A DNA stretch of 64,000 nucleotides from Antiquaquibacter metalliresistens (GCF_029211225.1 NZ_JARGEM010000003.1:124001-188000); one strand, 5' to 3'; shown: positions 44,303 through 53,248, counted from the first letter of the stretch. Translations and numbers: made by a program. Notes: generated by a model from the sequence alone, not told the origin.

Positions 44303-45661
44303 ATGCACACCCCCGACTGGCTCGCCGACGCCGTCTTCTACCAGATCTTCCCGGAGCGATTCGCGAACGGTGACCCCGCTCTCGATCCGCCAGGGGTCGA
44401 ACCTTGGGGGGCGGAGCCCACGCGCGACAACTTCTTCGGCGGCGACCTCGCCGGCATCACCGGCCACCTCGACCACATCGTGTCGCTCGGGGCCAACGCC
44501 ATCTACCTGACCCCGATCTTCGAGGCCGACACCAATCACCGCTACGACGCGAAGGACTACTTCGCGATCGATCACCGGCTCGGTGACCTCGACGCGTTCA
44601 AGGCCTTCCTCGACGCGGCCCACTCGCGGGGCATCCGCGTGGTGCTCGACGCGGTGCTCAACCACTGCGGCGACGGTCACTGGGCGTTTCGTGACGTCGT
44701 GGAGAAGGAGGCGGCATCCGAGTACGTCAACTGGTTCTCGGTGGAGAGCTTTCCGGTGCAGCCGCACCCCGAGCCGAACTACCGCACGTGCTCCGGCTGC
44801 TACTACCTGCCCAAGTGGAACGCCTACAACCCCGAGGTGCGCGAGCACCACTACAAGGTCGCGCGGTACTGGATCGAACAGGGCGTCGATGGCTGGCGGC
44901 TCGACGTGCCGTACTTCATCAACGACAACTTTTGGCGCGGCTTCCGTGACGTGGTGAAGGGCATCGACGAGAACCTCTACATCGTGGCGGAGGAGTGGCG
45001 CGCGCCCGAGCACTGGCTGCAGGGCGACCTCGCCGACGGCACCATGAACTACACCTTGCGCGACCTCGTGCTCGGCTTCGTCGCCGACCGCGCGATCGAT
45101 GCGCAGCAGTTCGCGGAGGGAATGAACGAGCTCACGGCGCGCGTGCCCGAGGCCGCCCGACCGGCGATGCTCAACCTGCTCGGCAGTCACGACACGGAGC
45201 GACTCGTCACCCGCCTCGGCGGCGATCTCGACGCGGTGAAGCTCTGTTACGCGCTTCTGCTCATGGCGCAGGGCGCCCCGATGATCTACTACGGCGACGA
45301 GGTCGGGCTCACCGGCGACAACGACCCCGGATGCCGCGGCACGATGCCCTGGGACCAAGCCGACTGGAACCACGACCTGCTCACCCACCTGCGCGAGCTC
45401 GTCGCGCTGCGAGCGGAGCATCCGTCGCTGCGAAGGGGCGCGCAACACGTGGCGTCGCTCGGGGACGACGTCGCGATCATGACCCGGACCGCCGCCGACG
45501 GCGAGGCGGTGACCCTCGTGGTGAACCGTAGCGCCGAGCCCGTGATGCTCGATGGCGGCCTGGGCAGGATCGTCTACGGCGCCGGCACCGCCATGCACGG
45601 GGCGATCGAGGTGCCGCCGACGGCTATCGTCGTACTTGCGAGAGGAGGCCGACCGGCATGA
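44303..45661 (+). CDS. GH13 cyclomaltodextrinase/neopullulanase-like enzyme
   Basis: A 452-residue cytoplasmic GH13 enzyme. MHTPDWLADAVFYQIFPERF is a start typical of neopullulanase/cyclomaltodextrinase enzymes without the N-terminal CBM34. Catalytic Asp201 (GWRLDVPYF), Glu230 (VAEEW) and Asp297 (GSHDTER) are present. It likely hydrolyses linear or cyclic maltodextrins. ATG 44303 is 4 nt after malG; its stop overlaps lacI by 4 nt. Confidence 0.9.
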   Translation: MHTPDWLADAVFYQIFPERFANGDPALDPPGVEPWGAEPTRDNFFGGDLAGITGHLDHIVSLGANAIYLTPIFEADTNHRYDAKDYFAIDHRLGDLDAFKAFLDAAHSRGIRVVLDAVLNHCGDGHWAFRDVVEKEAASEYVNWFSVESFPVQPHPEPNYRTCSGCYYLPKWNAYNPEVREHHYKVARYWIEQGVDGWRLDVPYFINDNFWRGFRDVVKGIDENLYIVAEEWRAPEHWLQGDLADGTMNYTLRDLVLGFVADRAIDAQQFAEGMNELTARVPEAARPAMLNLLGSHDTERLVTRLGGDLDAVKLCYALLLMAQGAPMIYYGDEVGLTGDNDPGCRGTMPWDQADWNHDLLTHLRELVALRAEHPSLRRGAQHVASLGDDVAIMTRTAADGEAVTLVVNRSAEPVMLDGGLGRIVYGAGTAMHGAIEVPPTAIVVLARGGRPA

Positions 45662-46722
45662 AGGCGCGTCGGGTGACCATGCAAGACGTCGCCGAGCGGG
45701 CGAACGTCTCGAAGACGGCCGTCTCGCTCGCCTTCAACGACAACTCGCGCCTGTCCGAGGCGACGCTCAAGCACATCCTCGCCGTCGCCGCCGAACTCGG
45801 CTACTCGCAGGATCCGGCGGCACGGATGCTGCGGACCCGCCGCACGAACAGCCTCGGCCTGCTGCTGCCGCAACAGCTCGACAAGGTGCTCGAGAACCCG
45901 TACTACTCACAGTTTCTGCAGGGCATCGGGCAGACCTGCCAACGCGAGGGGTTCACGCTGCTGCTCGCCCCGCCGCTGCGGGGCTCGATGCTCAAGACGA
46001 TTCCGTACGCGGCGGTCGACGGCTTCATCGTGAGCGGACTCGAGTACGACCGCGGGGAGGTGAGCGCGCTGCGGCAGCGCGGCATCCCGTTCGTGCTCGT
46101 CGACAGCGAGATCCACGAGGGAGTGCCCTCGGTGGAGATCGACGACAGTGACGGCATCGAGCAGCTCGTGCTCCATCTTCTCGATCTCGGGCACCGTTCG
46201 ATCGCGATTCTCGCCATCGAGACCGGCATCGACGGCGGATACGCGCACTGGCGGGGACCGATGCTCCGGCGCATGCAGGGAGCGATCGCAGCCCTCGCGA
46301 CCCGCGGTCTCACCCCCGAGAGCGACGGCATCAGCGTGCTCGAGGTGCCGTGCACGCGAGCGGGAGGCGTGCGCGCATTCCAGAGCCTGTGGACAGGGCC
46401 AGATCGGCCGACCGCGATCGTCGCCTTCAGCGACATTATCGCCCTCGGCGTGCTGGACGCGGCGCGTGAGGCCGGGGTGTCCGTTCCCGCCGAGGTGTCG
46501 GTGAGCGGCTTCGATGATCTTGCGGAGGCGAGTTGGTCGATGCCATCCCTCACGACCGTGCGGCAGCCGATCGAGAGCAAGGGGCGACTGGCGGCCGAGT
46601 TCCTGGTCGAGTCGATCTCCGCGGCAGACAGCTCGCGTGCGCACCAGCAGCGGCTGCACACGACGCTCCTCGTGCGGGACTCCACCGGCCCGGCACCACA
46701 GAGTCGCGTCGGCGGTTCCTGA
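45658..46722 (+). CDS. LacI-family repressor of the maltodextrin operon
   Basis: A 354-residue LacI/GalR regulator. The helix-turn-helix is at residues 7-26 (TMQDVAERANVSKTAVSLAF), the hinge near residue 50, then a periplasmic-binding-like sensor domain (VDGFIVSG, VSGFDDLAEASW, TTVRQP). It ends the maltodextrin operon, overlapping the upstream gene by 4 nt, so it is co-transcribed and probably autoregulated. The two related 22-bp sequences at 37429 and 39493 are its likely targets; the sugar effector is inferred to be a maltodextrin. Confidence 0.93.
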   Translation: MKARRVTMQDVAERANVSKTAVSLAFNDNSRLSEATLKHILAVAAELGYSQDPAARMLRTRRTNSLGLLLPQQLDKVLENPYYSQFLQGIGQTCQREGFTLLLAPPLRGSMLKTIPYAAVDGFIVSGLEYDRGEVSALRQRGIPFVLVDSEIHEGVPSVEIDDSDGIEQLVLHLLDLGHRSIAILAIETGIDGGYAHWRGPMLRRMQGAIAALATRGLTPESDGISVLEVPCTRAGGVRAFQSLWTGPDRPTAIVAFSDIIALGVLDAAREAGVSVPAEVSVSGFDDLAEASWSMPSLTTVRQPIESKGRLAAEFLVESISAADSSRAHQQRLHTTLLVRDSTGPAPQSRVGGS

Positions 46723-46728
46723 CACCCT
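46723..46728 (+). promoter_or_regulatory. -10 box of GH16-like gene, leaderless
   Basis: CACCCT ends 6 nt before ATG 46735, with GAGAGG between them. A leaderless start is possible. Confidence 0.4.
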
Positions 46729-46734
46729 GAGAGG

Positions 46735-47475
46735 ATGCGCGAGATCCACGACCGGTTCGATGGTCCGGCCCTCGACGCCCGCACATGGCTGGACGCGTAC
46801 CTGCCGCACTGGACGACCCCCGAGCGTTCCCTGGCACGCTATGAGCTCGGGGGCGACGGCATCCGCTTGCGCATCGACGCGGACCAGCCCGCGTGGCTAC
46901 CGGCCACCGGCCTCATGCGGGTGTCGGCCCTCCAGACCGGCACCTTCTCGGGCCCAGTCGGGGATGCCGTCGGCCAGGATCGGCCCCGCGACGACCTGCG
47001 CGTGGTCACCGCCGTTCCACCCCGGCGGCTCTGGGCGGGCAGGTCTGGGCGGGTCGAGGTGACGGTGTCGGCGAGCCCGGATCCGACATGCATGCTCGGT
47101 ATCTGGCTCATCGGGGAGGAACGGCGGCCCGAGGAATCCGGGGAGATCTGCATCGCCGAGTTGTTCGGTTCGTCCGCATCGACGGTGCGACTGGGCATCA
47201 AGCCGCATCACGACCCGCGACTGCGTGAGGATGTGCGCGACATCCCGATCGACTTCGACTTTACCGGGCCGCACCGCTACGGTGCGCAGTGGGGTGATGG
47301 GGTGAGCCGAATCCTCATCGACGGCGAGGTGGTCGCGGAGTTCCGGCAAGCGCCGCCCTACCCGCAGCAGCTCATGATCGCGCTGTTCGAGTTTTCGACC
47401 GATGAGCAGCGCGATCCCGTCGGCTACCCGAAGTCGGCGACCGTGCACGCCGTGCACGCTGCCGAGGAGTCGTAG
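46735..47475 (+). CDS. GH16/concanavalin-fold-like protein with altered catalytic motif
   Basis: A 246-residue protein without a signal peptide. It starts FDGPALDARTWLDAYLPHW and is beta-rich throughout. The segment GEICIAELFG matches the GH16 catalytic pattern E-x-D-x-x-E in position but with Cys at the central Asp (E-I-C-I-A-E). FDFTGPHRYGAQW and GVSRILIDGEVVAEF fit the following strands. The two Glu residues might still act, but the loss of the Asp makes classic glucanase activity doubtful. It lies downstream of lacI and may belong to the glucan locus. Conserved elsewhere in actinobacteria as an unnamed protein. Confidence 0.75.
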   Translation: MREIHDRFDGPALDARTWLDAYLPHWTTPERSLARYELGGDGIRLRIDADQPAWLPATGLMRVSALQTGTFSGPVGDAVGQDRPRDDLRVVTAVPPRRLWAGRSGRVEVTVSASPDPTCMLGIWLIGEERRPEESGEICIAELFGSSASTVRLGIKPHHDPRLREDVRDIPIDFDFTGPHRYGAQWGDGVSRILIDGEVVAEFRQAPPYPQQLMIALFEFSTDEQRDPVGYPKSATVHAVHAAEES

Positions 47476-47478
47476 TGT
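47473..47478 (+). promoter_or_regulatory. -10 box of LLM oxidoreductase gene, leaderless
   Basis: TAGTGT includes the upstream stop codon and ends 7 nt before GTG 47486. Confidence 0.5.
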
Positions 47479-47485
47479 TGATTCA

Positions 47486-48268
47486 GTGACTTCTGAACGC
47501 CCCGTCCGCATCGGCATCCAGCTCCAGCCCCAGCACGCCCCGTACGCTCTGATTCGCGATCGGGTGCGCGAGATCGAGGATCTCGGCGCCGACATCCTGT
47601 TCAACTGGGACCACTTCTTCCCGCTCTCGGGCGACCCGGACGGACTGCACTTCGAGGCGTGGACGGAACTCGGATCGTGGGCCGAGCTGACCAGCCGCAT
47701 CGAGTTCGGCACGCTCGTCAACTGCAACAGCTACCGCAACCCCGACCTGCAGGCCGACATGGCCCGCACCCTCGACCACATCAGCGGCGGCCGCTTCATC
47801 TTCGGCACCGGGTCGGGCTGGTTCGAGCGCGACTACGACGAATACGGCTACGAGTTCGGCACCGCCGGGCAGCGCCTGAACGCGCTCGCCGAGGCCCTGC
47901 CCCGCATCGAGGCGAGGTGGGCGAAGCTCAACCCGGCGCCGGTTCGCGACATCCCCGTGCTCATCGGCGGCAGTGGCGAGCAGAAGACGCTGCGCATCGT
48001 CGCCCAGCACGCCGACATCTGGCACTCGTTCGTGAGTCCGGAGATGCTCGATCACAAGCTCGACGTGCTGCGCGGCTGGTGCGACGAGGTGGGCCGGGAC
48101 ATCTCGGAGATCGAGATCTCCAACGAGCAGCGTGCGAAGGACTTCGTCAGCGCCGACGCGCTGCGGGAGCGCGGCGTCACGCTCTTCACGGTGGGCATCT
48201 CGGGCCCCGACTACGACCTCGGCATCGTCAAGGATTGGCTGGCCTGGCGCGACGCGCAGAACGCCTGA
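47486..48268 (+). CDS. LLM-class F420-dependent oxidoreductase
   Basis: A 260-residue luciferase-like monooxygenase-fold protein. Typical stretches are VRIGIQLQPQHAPYALIRD, ADILFNWDHFFPLSGDP and GGRFIFGTGSGWFERDYDEYG. Family members use reduced F420 or FMN; actinobacteria encode many. The substrate is unknown. GTG 47486 is leaderless. Confidence 0.9.
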   Translation: MTSERPVRIGIQLQPQHAPYALIRDRVREIEDLGADILFNWDHFFPLSGDPDGLHFEAWTELGSWAELTSRIEFGTLVNCNSYRNPDLQADMARTLDHISGGRFIFGTGSGWFERDYDEYGYEFGTAGQRLNALAEALPRIEARWAKLNPAPVRDIPVLIGGSGEQKTLRIVAQHADIWHSFVSPEMLDHKLDVLRGWCDEVGRDISEIEISNEQRAKDFVSADALRERGVTLFTVGISGPDYDLGIVKDWLAWRDAQNA

Positions 48269-48301
48269 TCGTCGGTCTCCTCGCGCCGGACCACTCGGTC
48301 C

Positions 48302-48307
48302 TACGAT
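48302..48307 (+). promoter_or_regulatory. -10 box of amidase gene, leaderless
   Basis: TACGAT ends 6 nt before ATG 48314; no ribosome site. Confidence 0.55.
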
Positions 48308-48313
48308 GAGGGC

Positions 48314-49663
48314 ATGACCCTCCTCACCGCCGTGGAGCTCGCCACCGCCGTACGCGCGGGAACGACCACCGCCGTCGACGCCACCCGTGCGGCCCTCGAG
48401 CGGATCACGGGGGATGACGTGGGCGCGTTCCAGCTCGTGCGCGCCGAGAAGGCGCTCGCCGAGGCCGCCGCGGTGGATGCCCGCGCCGATCGCGCACGAC
48501 TGCCCCTCGCGGGCGTGCCGGTGGCGATCAAAGACAACATCCCCGTCGCGGGGGAGCCGCTGCGCGACGGTTCCGCGGCGACCTCGGACGATCCCCAGCC
48601 GGCCGACCATCCCGTCGTCACCCGGCTGCGCGACGCCGGAGCGGTCGTCGTCGGTCTCACCCGCGTGCCCGAGTTGTGCGTCTTCGGAGCGACCGACTCG
48701 GTCTTCGGCATCACCCGCAACCCGTGGAACCGAGACCGCACGTCGGGTGGCTCGTCCGGCGGGAGTGCCGCGGCCGTGGCATCCGGATTCGTGACGATCG
48801 CGCACGGCAACGACGGCATGGGGTCGATTCGCATCCCCGCCGCCAACTGCGGGTTGTTCGGTCTCAAGCCGGGTTCGGGGCTCGTGCCCCAGGAGATCGG
48901 GGTCGACGCCTGGTTCGGCATGAGCGAGAACGGACCGCTGGCGACGACGGTCGCGGATGCCGCACTCATGCTCTCGGTGCTCGCGGGCCGCCCGGCCCTC
49001 GCGACCGTCACCGAGCCCACAGCGCCCCTCCGGGTCGCCCTCGCGACCAACGAACCCTCTGCGCTCGTGCGCACCGACCCGGAGTTCCGGCGTGGTGCCG
49101 CCGAGACCGCCGAGGCGCTCCGCGCGCTGGGGCACACCGTGACCGAGGTCTCGTTCCCGTACCCGGCCAACCCGCTGCCGCTGCTGGCGCGGTGGTTCGG
49201 GGGCACGGCGACGGATGTCGCGGGCCTCGATGCGAGCAAGCTCGAGCCGCGCATCCGCACGCACGCCCGGCTCGGGCGACTGGCGCGTCGGCTCGGCTGG
49301 CTCTCGCCACGCCCGGTGGCGCGGATCCGCGCTCGGGTCACCGCGTTCTTCGAGGACTACGACGTGCTCATCACGCCGACCCTCGCCCAGCCTGGAATCG
49401 AGGCGGTTCGCTGGGGAGAGCGCAGCTGGTACGCCAACCTCATGGCCAACATCCGCTACGCGCCCTACCCCTCGTTGTTCAACCTGCTCGGCTGGCCGGC
49501 GGCGAGCGTGCCTGCGGGATGGCACGCGAGCGCCGGGGTGCCGCTCGCGGTGCAGCTCGCGGTGCTCCCGCGCCCCGATGGTGCGGGGGAGGCGACGATT
49601 CTCGGCCTCGCGGCCCAGCTCGAACGGGTGCGTCCGTGGCCGCTCACGGTCGGCGGTCGCTGA
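48314..49663 (+). CDS. amidase-signature-family hydrolase
   Basis: A 449-residue member of the amidase signature family. The catalytic Lys is in VAIKDNIPVAG (near residue 75), the glycine-serine motif is GGSSGGSAAAVASG (near residue 147), and the nucleophile region DGMGSIRIPAANCG follows (near residue 172). Substrate unknown; such enzymes cleave amides in amino-acid or xenobiotic breakdown. It is not linked to gatB/gatC, so it is not the GatA of tRNA amidation. The start is leaderless. Confidence 0.9.
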   Translation: MTLLTAVELATAVRAGTTTAVDATRAALERITGDDVGAFQLVRAEKALAEAAAVDARADRARLPLAGVPVAIKDNIPVAGEPLRDGSAATSDDPQPADHPVVTRLRDAGAVVVGLTRVPELCVFGATDSVFGITRNPWNRDRTSGGSSGGSAAAVASGFVTIAHGNDGMGSIRIPAANCGLFGLKPGSGLVPQEIGVDAWFGMSENGPLATTVADAALMLSVLAGRPALATVTEPTAPLRVALATNEPSALVRTDPEFRRGAAETAEALRALGHTVTEVSFPYPANPLPLLARWFGGTATDVAGLDASKLEPRIRTHARLGRLARRLGWLSPRPVARIRARVTAFFEDYDVLITPTLAQPGIEAVRWGERSWYANLMANIRYAPYPSLFNLLGWPAASVPAGWHASAGVPLAVQLAVLPRPDGAGEATILGLAAQLERVRPWPLTVGGR

Positions 49664-49729
49664 CTGCCAGCGATCAGCGGGTTTCTGCCATCGCGTTCGT
49701 GCAGCGACGCCTCCGTCGGGGGTCGGGCC

Positions 49730-49735
49730 TAGCCT
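49730..49735 (+). promoter_or_regulatory. -10 box of DMT transporter gene, leaderless
   Basis: TAGCCT ends 6 nt before GTG 49742; no ribosome site. Confidence 0.55.
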
Positions 49736-49741
49736 GAACCG

Positions 49742-50674
49742 GTGAGTACCGCTTCCACCGCCCGCACTGGGCTTGCCCCCCTGGTTCTCGTCGCGATCGC
49801 GGTGACGATCCTCGCTTGGGCGAGCGCGTTCATCGTGATCCGCGGCACCGCCTCGTATTTCTCCGGCGGTGCGCTCGCCCTCGGTCGTCTCGCCGTCGGC
49901 ACGCTGCTGCTCGGCATCGTGGTGCTCATCGGTCGGCGGTGGGTCGCGCCGAATCGTCGGGAGTGGCTGCAGATCATCGGCTTCGGCGTGTTCTGGTTCG
50001 GTGCATACAACATCGCCCTCAACATCGCCGAGCAGACCCTGGATGCGGGAACGACCGCGATGATCGTCAACATCGGGCCGATCCTCATCGCGCTCGGGGC
50101 CGGCGTGTTCCTCGGCGAGGGCATCCCGAAGTGGCTCGCGATCGGCGCCGGCGTGGCCTTCGTCGGCGTCGTGCTCATCGGCCTGGGCACGAGCGGGGCG
50201 AGCCTCGGGGGAGCCGGGGTGCTCTGGGCGCTCCTGGCCGCGGTCACCTACGCCGCGGGCGTGCTGTTGCAGAAGCCCGCGCTCAAACGCCTCCCGAACG
50301 CGCAGGTGACGTGGCTCGGCTGCGCCATCGGCTTCGTGGTCTGCCTGCCGTTCACGGGCGAACTCATCAGCGGTGTGCAGACCGCCCCGGCCGAGGCTGT
50401 GCTCGGCATGATCTACCTCGGTGCGGTGCCGACGGCGCTCGCGTTCAGCACCTGGGCCTATGCCCTCTCCCGGATGCCGGCGGGTCAGCTCGGCGTCACC
50501 ACCTACATCGTGCCGCCGCTCGCGGTCGTACTGGGCCTGCTCATCTTCGGCGAGGTTCCGGCCGTGATCGCCATCATCGGCGGCGTGATCTGCCTCATCG
50601 GCGTCGGGTTGTCGCGTCGGCGCAGCCGGATTCCCGTTCCCGTTCCGCGTTCCGTCGGAAACGTGGCAGAATAG
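49742..50674 (+). CDS. EamA/DMT-superfamily transporter
   Basis: A 310-residue membrane protein with ten helices in two EamA halves. ILAWASAFIVIRGTASYFSGGALALGRLAVG begins the first half (shown in part as ILAWASAFIVIRG), and PTALAFSTWAYALSRMPAGQ lies in the second. It is a probable exporter of metabolites such as amino acids or purines; substrate unknown. GTG 49742 is leaderless. Gap to rpsP is 135 bp and holds the rpsP promoter and leader. Confidence 0.9.
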   Translation: MSTASTARTGLAPLVLVAIAVTILAWASAFIVIRGTASYFSGGALALGRLAVGTLLLGIVVLIGRRWVAPNRREWLQIIGFGVFWFGAYNIALNIAEQTLDAGTTAMIVNIGPILIALGAGVFLGEGIPKWLAIGAGVAFVGVVLIGLGTSGASLGGAGVLWALLAAVTYAAGVLLQKPALKRLPNAQVTWLGCAIGFVVCLPFTGELISGVQTAPAEAVLGMIYLGAVPTALAFSTWAYALSRMPAGQLGVTTYIVPPLAVVLGLLIFGEVPAVIAIIGGVICLIGVGLSRRRSRIPVPVPRSVGNVAE

Positions 50675-50809
50675 GCGGTTGAGTCCTCCGCTGCCCGACC
50701 CTCTATCTGGCTCGGACGGACACCATCAGAGCTTTCGACGCCGAGTGTGCACCCCACGCTCACGGCTGGCAGTTCGCCACCAATACACATACGTCAATTC
50801 AGGAGAATT

Positions 50810-51346
50810 GTGGCTGTCAAGATCCGTTTGAAGCGCCTGGGCAAGATCCGCGCGCCGTACTACCGCATCGTCGTCGCCGACTCGCGCACCAAGCGCGACG
50901 GTCGCGTCATCGAGGAGATCGGCAAGTACCACCCCACCGAGGAGCCCTCGTTCATCGAGGTCAAGTCCGACCGCGCCCAGTACTGGCTCGGTGTCGGCGC
51001 TCAGCCCTCCCCGCAGGTCGAGGCCATCCTCAAGCTCACCGGCGACTGGGGCATCTTCAAGGGTGACAAGAACGCCAAGAGCACCGTCAAGACTAAGGAG
51101 GCGCCCGTCGCCTTCAGCGTCGACGAGAAGAAGAAGCCGGTGCTCAAGCCGAAGGCCGAGAAGCCCGCTGCCAAGGCCGAGGAGCCGAAGGCCGCCGACG
51201 AGGATGCCGCTGCCGCAACCGGCGACGACCTCGCCGCCGAGGCATCCGTCGTCAGCGACGGCGCCCCCGAGGAGGCCCCGGCCGCCGACGCCGCCGACGA
51301 GGCGCCCGTCGCGGGCACCGACGACGCGCCGGCCGAGGAGTCCTGA
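50810..51346 (+). CDS. rpsP: 30S ribosomal protein bS16, with long acidic tail
   Basis: bS16, 178 residues. The core ([20 protein letters not shown]) covers about residues 1-85; then an Ala/Glu/Lys/Pro/Asp-rich tail of about 90 residues. Family members are usually 80-100 residues, longer in actinobacteria, and this resembles the tail of S2 in the same window. GTG 50810 has AGGAGA 4 nt upstream. It heads the rpsP-khpA-rimM operon; a CAGAAT box near 50667 may be the promoter, giving a leader of about 130 nt. Confidence 0.97.
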   Translation: MAVKIRLKRLGKIRAPYYRIVVADSRTKRDGRVIEEIGKYHPTEEPSFIEVKSDRAQYWLGVGAQPSPQVEAILKLTGDWGIFKGDKNAKSTVKTKEAPVAFSVDEKKKPVLKPKAEKPAAKAEEPKAADEDAAAATGDDLAAEASVVSDGAPEEAPAADAADEAPVAGTDDAPAEES

Positions 51347-51348
51347 GC

Positions 51349-51585
51349 TTGCTGGCTCCCGCTCTCGAACACCTCGTCAAGGGGATCGTCGATCACCCCG
51401 ATGAGGTGCAGGTCGTCGCGAAGAACTCGCAGCGCGGCGAGGTCCTCGAGGTGCGTGTGCACCCCGAGGACCTCGGTCGCGTGATCGGTCGCGCCGGTCG
51501 TACGGCCAAGGCTCTGCGCACCCTGGTCGCGGCGCTGGCCGACGGCCGCAAGGTACGAGTCGACGTCGTCGACACCGACTTCTAG
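51349..51585 (+). CDS. khpA: KH-domain RNA-binding protein
   Basis: A 78-residue protein with one KH domain (RVHPEDLGRVIGRAGRTAKALRT, core GxxG loop GRAG). It is the KhpA/YlqC type found between rpsP and rimM in Gram-positives. KhpA binds many RNAs with KhpB. The start is TTG 51349, 2 nt after the rpsP stop; no other start fits. Rare start and tight spacing suggest coupling. Confidence 0.93.
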   Translation: MLAPALEHLVKGIVDHPDEVQVVAKNSQRGEVLEVRVHPEDLGRVIGRAGRTAKALRTLVAALADGRKVRVDVVDTDF

Positions 51586-51586
51586 A

Positions 51587-52180
51587 GTGGCAACACCGGC
51601 AGCACCGCGCCCGAGTCACACCCAACTGCGGGTCGGGCGGCTCACGAAGGCGCACGGGCTCAAGGGCGCGATCAAGATCGAGCTCTTCACCGATGTTCCG
51701 GAGAAGCGCTTCGTTCCCGGTGCCGTCTTCACCCTGCAGGTGCCGACAAGCTCGCCCTGGCACGGCAAGACCCTCGAGTTGCGTGAGCTGCGGTACTACA
51801 ACCTGCAGCCCGTCGCGTTCTTCAAGGGCATCGACGACCGATCCACTGCCGAGACCCTCATCAAGGCCATCCTCTGGGTCGAGCAGGACCTCGCCGAGAC
51901 GGAGGAGGATGCCTGGTTCGACGAGCAGCTCGTCGGTCTCGACGTGCTGCGTGACGGCCGCAAGGTCGGCACCGTCGCGCGCATCGACCACTTCCCGGCC
52001 CAGGATCTGATCACGGTCGCCACCGACACCGGCGAGGTGCTCGTGCCGTTCGTCAAGGCCATCGTCACCGCCGTCGACGTCAAGGCGGGCACGCTCACCG
52101 TCGACCCGCCGCTCGGGCTCTTCGAGGAGCTGCCCGACGAGGACCTCCCGGACGAAGCCCCGGCGCCCTCGGCCCAGTAG
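51587..52180 (+). CDS. rimM: 16S rRNA-processing protein RimM
   Basis: RimM, 197 residues, helps assemble the 30S head. The N-terminal domain has LRVGRLTKAHGLKGAIKIE; the PRC-barrel starts near residue 105 (WFDEQLVGLDVLRDGRKVG) with LVPFVKAIV later. An acidic tail ends it. GTG 51587 is one base after the khpA stop. rimM is normally followed directly by trmD; here a repeat-bounded nuclease gene on the minus strand intervenes. Confidence 0.96.
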   Translation: MATPAAPRPSHTQLRVGRLTKAHGLKGAIKIELFTDVPEKRFVPGAVFTLQVPTSSPWHGKTLELRELRYYNLQPVAFFKGIDDRSTAETLIKAILWVEQDLAETEEDAWFDEQLVGLDVLRDGRKVGTVARIDHFPAQDLITVATDTGEVLVPFVKAIVTAVDVKAGTLTVDPPLGLFEELPDEDLPDEAPAPSAQ

Positions 52181-52248
52181 CCCGTTCGGGCCCGCACGCG
52201 CAGCGCTTCCCGCTCAGCGCACCCGGACGCCACTCCCGCTCAGCGCGC

Positions 52249-53175
52249 TCAAGCCATTTCGGAGGACGACACGCCGCATGAGGCCTGGTGTCGCCCCCAC
52301 GACGGCGCGCCATCCTCCGCAATGGTGGTTTGCGGAACCCGTCCACGGGGCCAGAGGTGCTCGCGTCGGGCGATCAGTTGCAGGATGCCCCGCTCGGCCC
52401 GAGCCCAGTCCAGCGTGACCTGCAGATGGCTGAGTCGAATCACGCGGTAGCCCAGGATCGCCAGCTCGAGGTCCCGCTCGCGATCCCGCTCGAACGAGCT
52501 CGGATCGGTGTGCCATCGTCGTCCGTCGATCTCGAGCACCAGGCGATCGCCGACCAGGAGATCGACACGGCCGAGGGTGCCGATTCGCACCTGTGCCCGC
52601 ACCGGGATGCCGCGGCGCCTGAGCCGGCACCGCGCGAGTGACTCCCCGCCGCTCTCGGCGGCCCCATCGATCTCGGCGAGCATCGACGGCACCGACGCAA
52701 GCGCGGACTCCACCTCCAGCCAGCTCACCGCCCCGGCGTGGAGCGCCGAGTCGATGGTCGCCACGGCATCCTCGGATGCGAGGCACGTCGCCAGCTGCTT
52801 CACCATGTCGGCGCGCGACTCGAGGGGCGAAGGATTGTCGCGCCACCGGGCGGAGCGCCAGTGCAGCACGACGCCGGGCGTGCCGACCAGTGCTCGCCCC
52901 GCGTGCTGAGGGACGGCGACATGGAGCACGTCGCTGGCCGGCGCCCACAGTCCGAGGTGGTCCGCGAGGTAGACGCAGCCGAGCCGCCCGCCCAGCCGCA
53001 CCGCGGCGACGATCTCGATCGGTGCGTCCGGGATCGCGAGCCACCCGGGACGGACCTGGACCACAGCGCCCGACGCGACCGCCGACCGCAGCCCGGCGCG
53101 AGTGAACCCCGCGCGAATGAGGGCCGAGGCTCGCGCGGCGGGTTCCGTGCTTCGGAGGTGGGCGGCGACATCCAT
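52249..53175 (-). CDS. AbiEi-like wHTH plus DUF559 (Vsr-like) nuclease protein
   Basis: A 308-residue protein. The N-terminal region (residues about 5-50, RAGFTRAGLRSAVASGAVVQ) resembles the winged-helix antitoxin domain AbiEi_4. The C-terminal region is a DUF559 endonuclease-like fold of the Vsr/PD-(D/E)xK group: GRVDLLVGDRLVLEIDGRRW with Asp and Glu-x-Asp in line, then RDRERDLELAILGYRVIRLS. Residues about 284-308 (TTIAEDGAPS...) are encoded by repeat copy B and are not part of the domain. ATG 53175 is chosen; ATGs at 53193 and 53208 are alternatives. Such genes are frequent in actinobacteria; their function is not established. No toxin gene is adjacent. Confidence 0.85.
   Translation of the reverse strand: MDVAAHLRSTEPAARASALIRAGFTRAGLRSAVASGAVVQVRPGWLAIPDAPIEIVAAVRLGGRLGCVYLADHLGLWAPASDVLHVAVPQHAGRALVGTPGVVLHWRSARWRDNPSPLESRADMVKQLATCLASEDAVATIDSALHAGAVSWLEVESALASVPSMLAEIDGAAESGGESLARCRLRRRGIPVRAQVRIGTLGRVDLLVGDRLVLEIDGRRWHTDPSSFERDRERDLELAILGYRVIRLSHLQVTLDWARAERGILQLIARREHLWPRGRVPQTTIAEDGAPSWGRHQASCGVSSSEMA
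52254..52325 (+). repeat. dispersed palindromic repeat, copy B
   Basis: The left arm CCATTTCGGAGGACGACACG (plus CCG, 52254-52276) pairs with CGGCGCGCCATCCTCCGCAATGG-type sequence at 52303-52325 (four mismatches in 23). Loop 26 nt. It is read as the last 25 codons of the minus-strand nuclease gene, whose TGA lies at 52249-52251. Same orientation as copies A and C. Confidence 0.85.
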
Positions 53176-53248
53176 GCCCGATGGTGGCCGCATGGCGTCG
53201 CGTGACATCGCGGTAGCCAGGATTCGGGGGAGAACTCCGACCCAGCTC

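Noticed and set aside
52281-52300. Loop of repeat copy B as a CRISPR spacer
   Set aside because: There are no regularly spaced repeats; copies A-C are palindromes at distant sites with unrelated loops.
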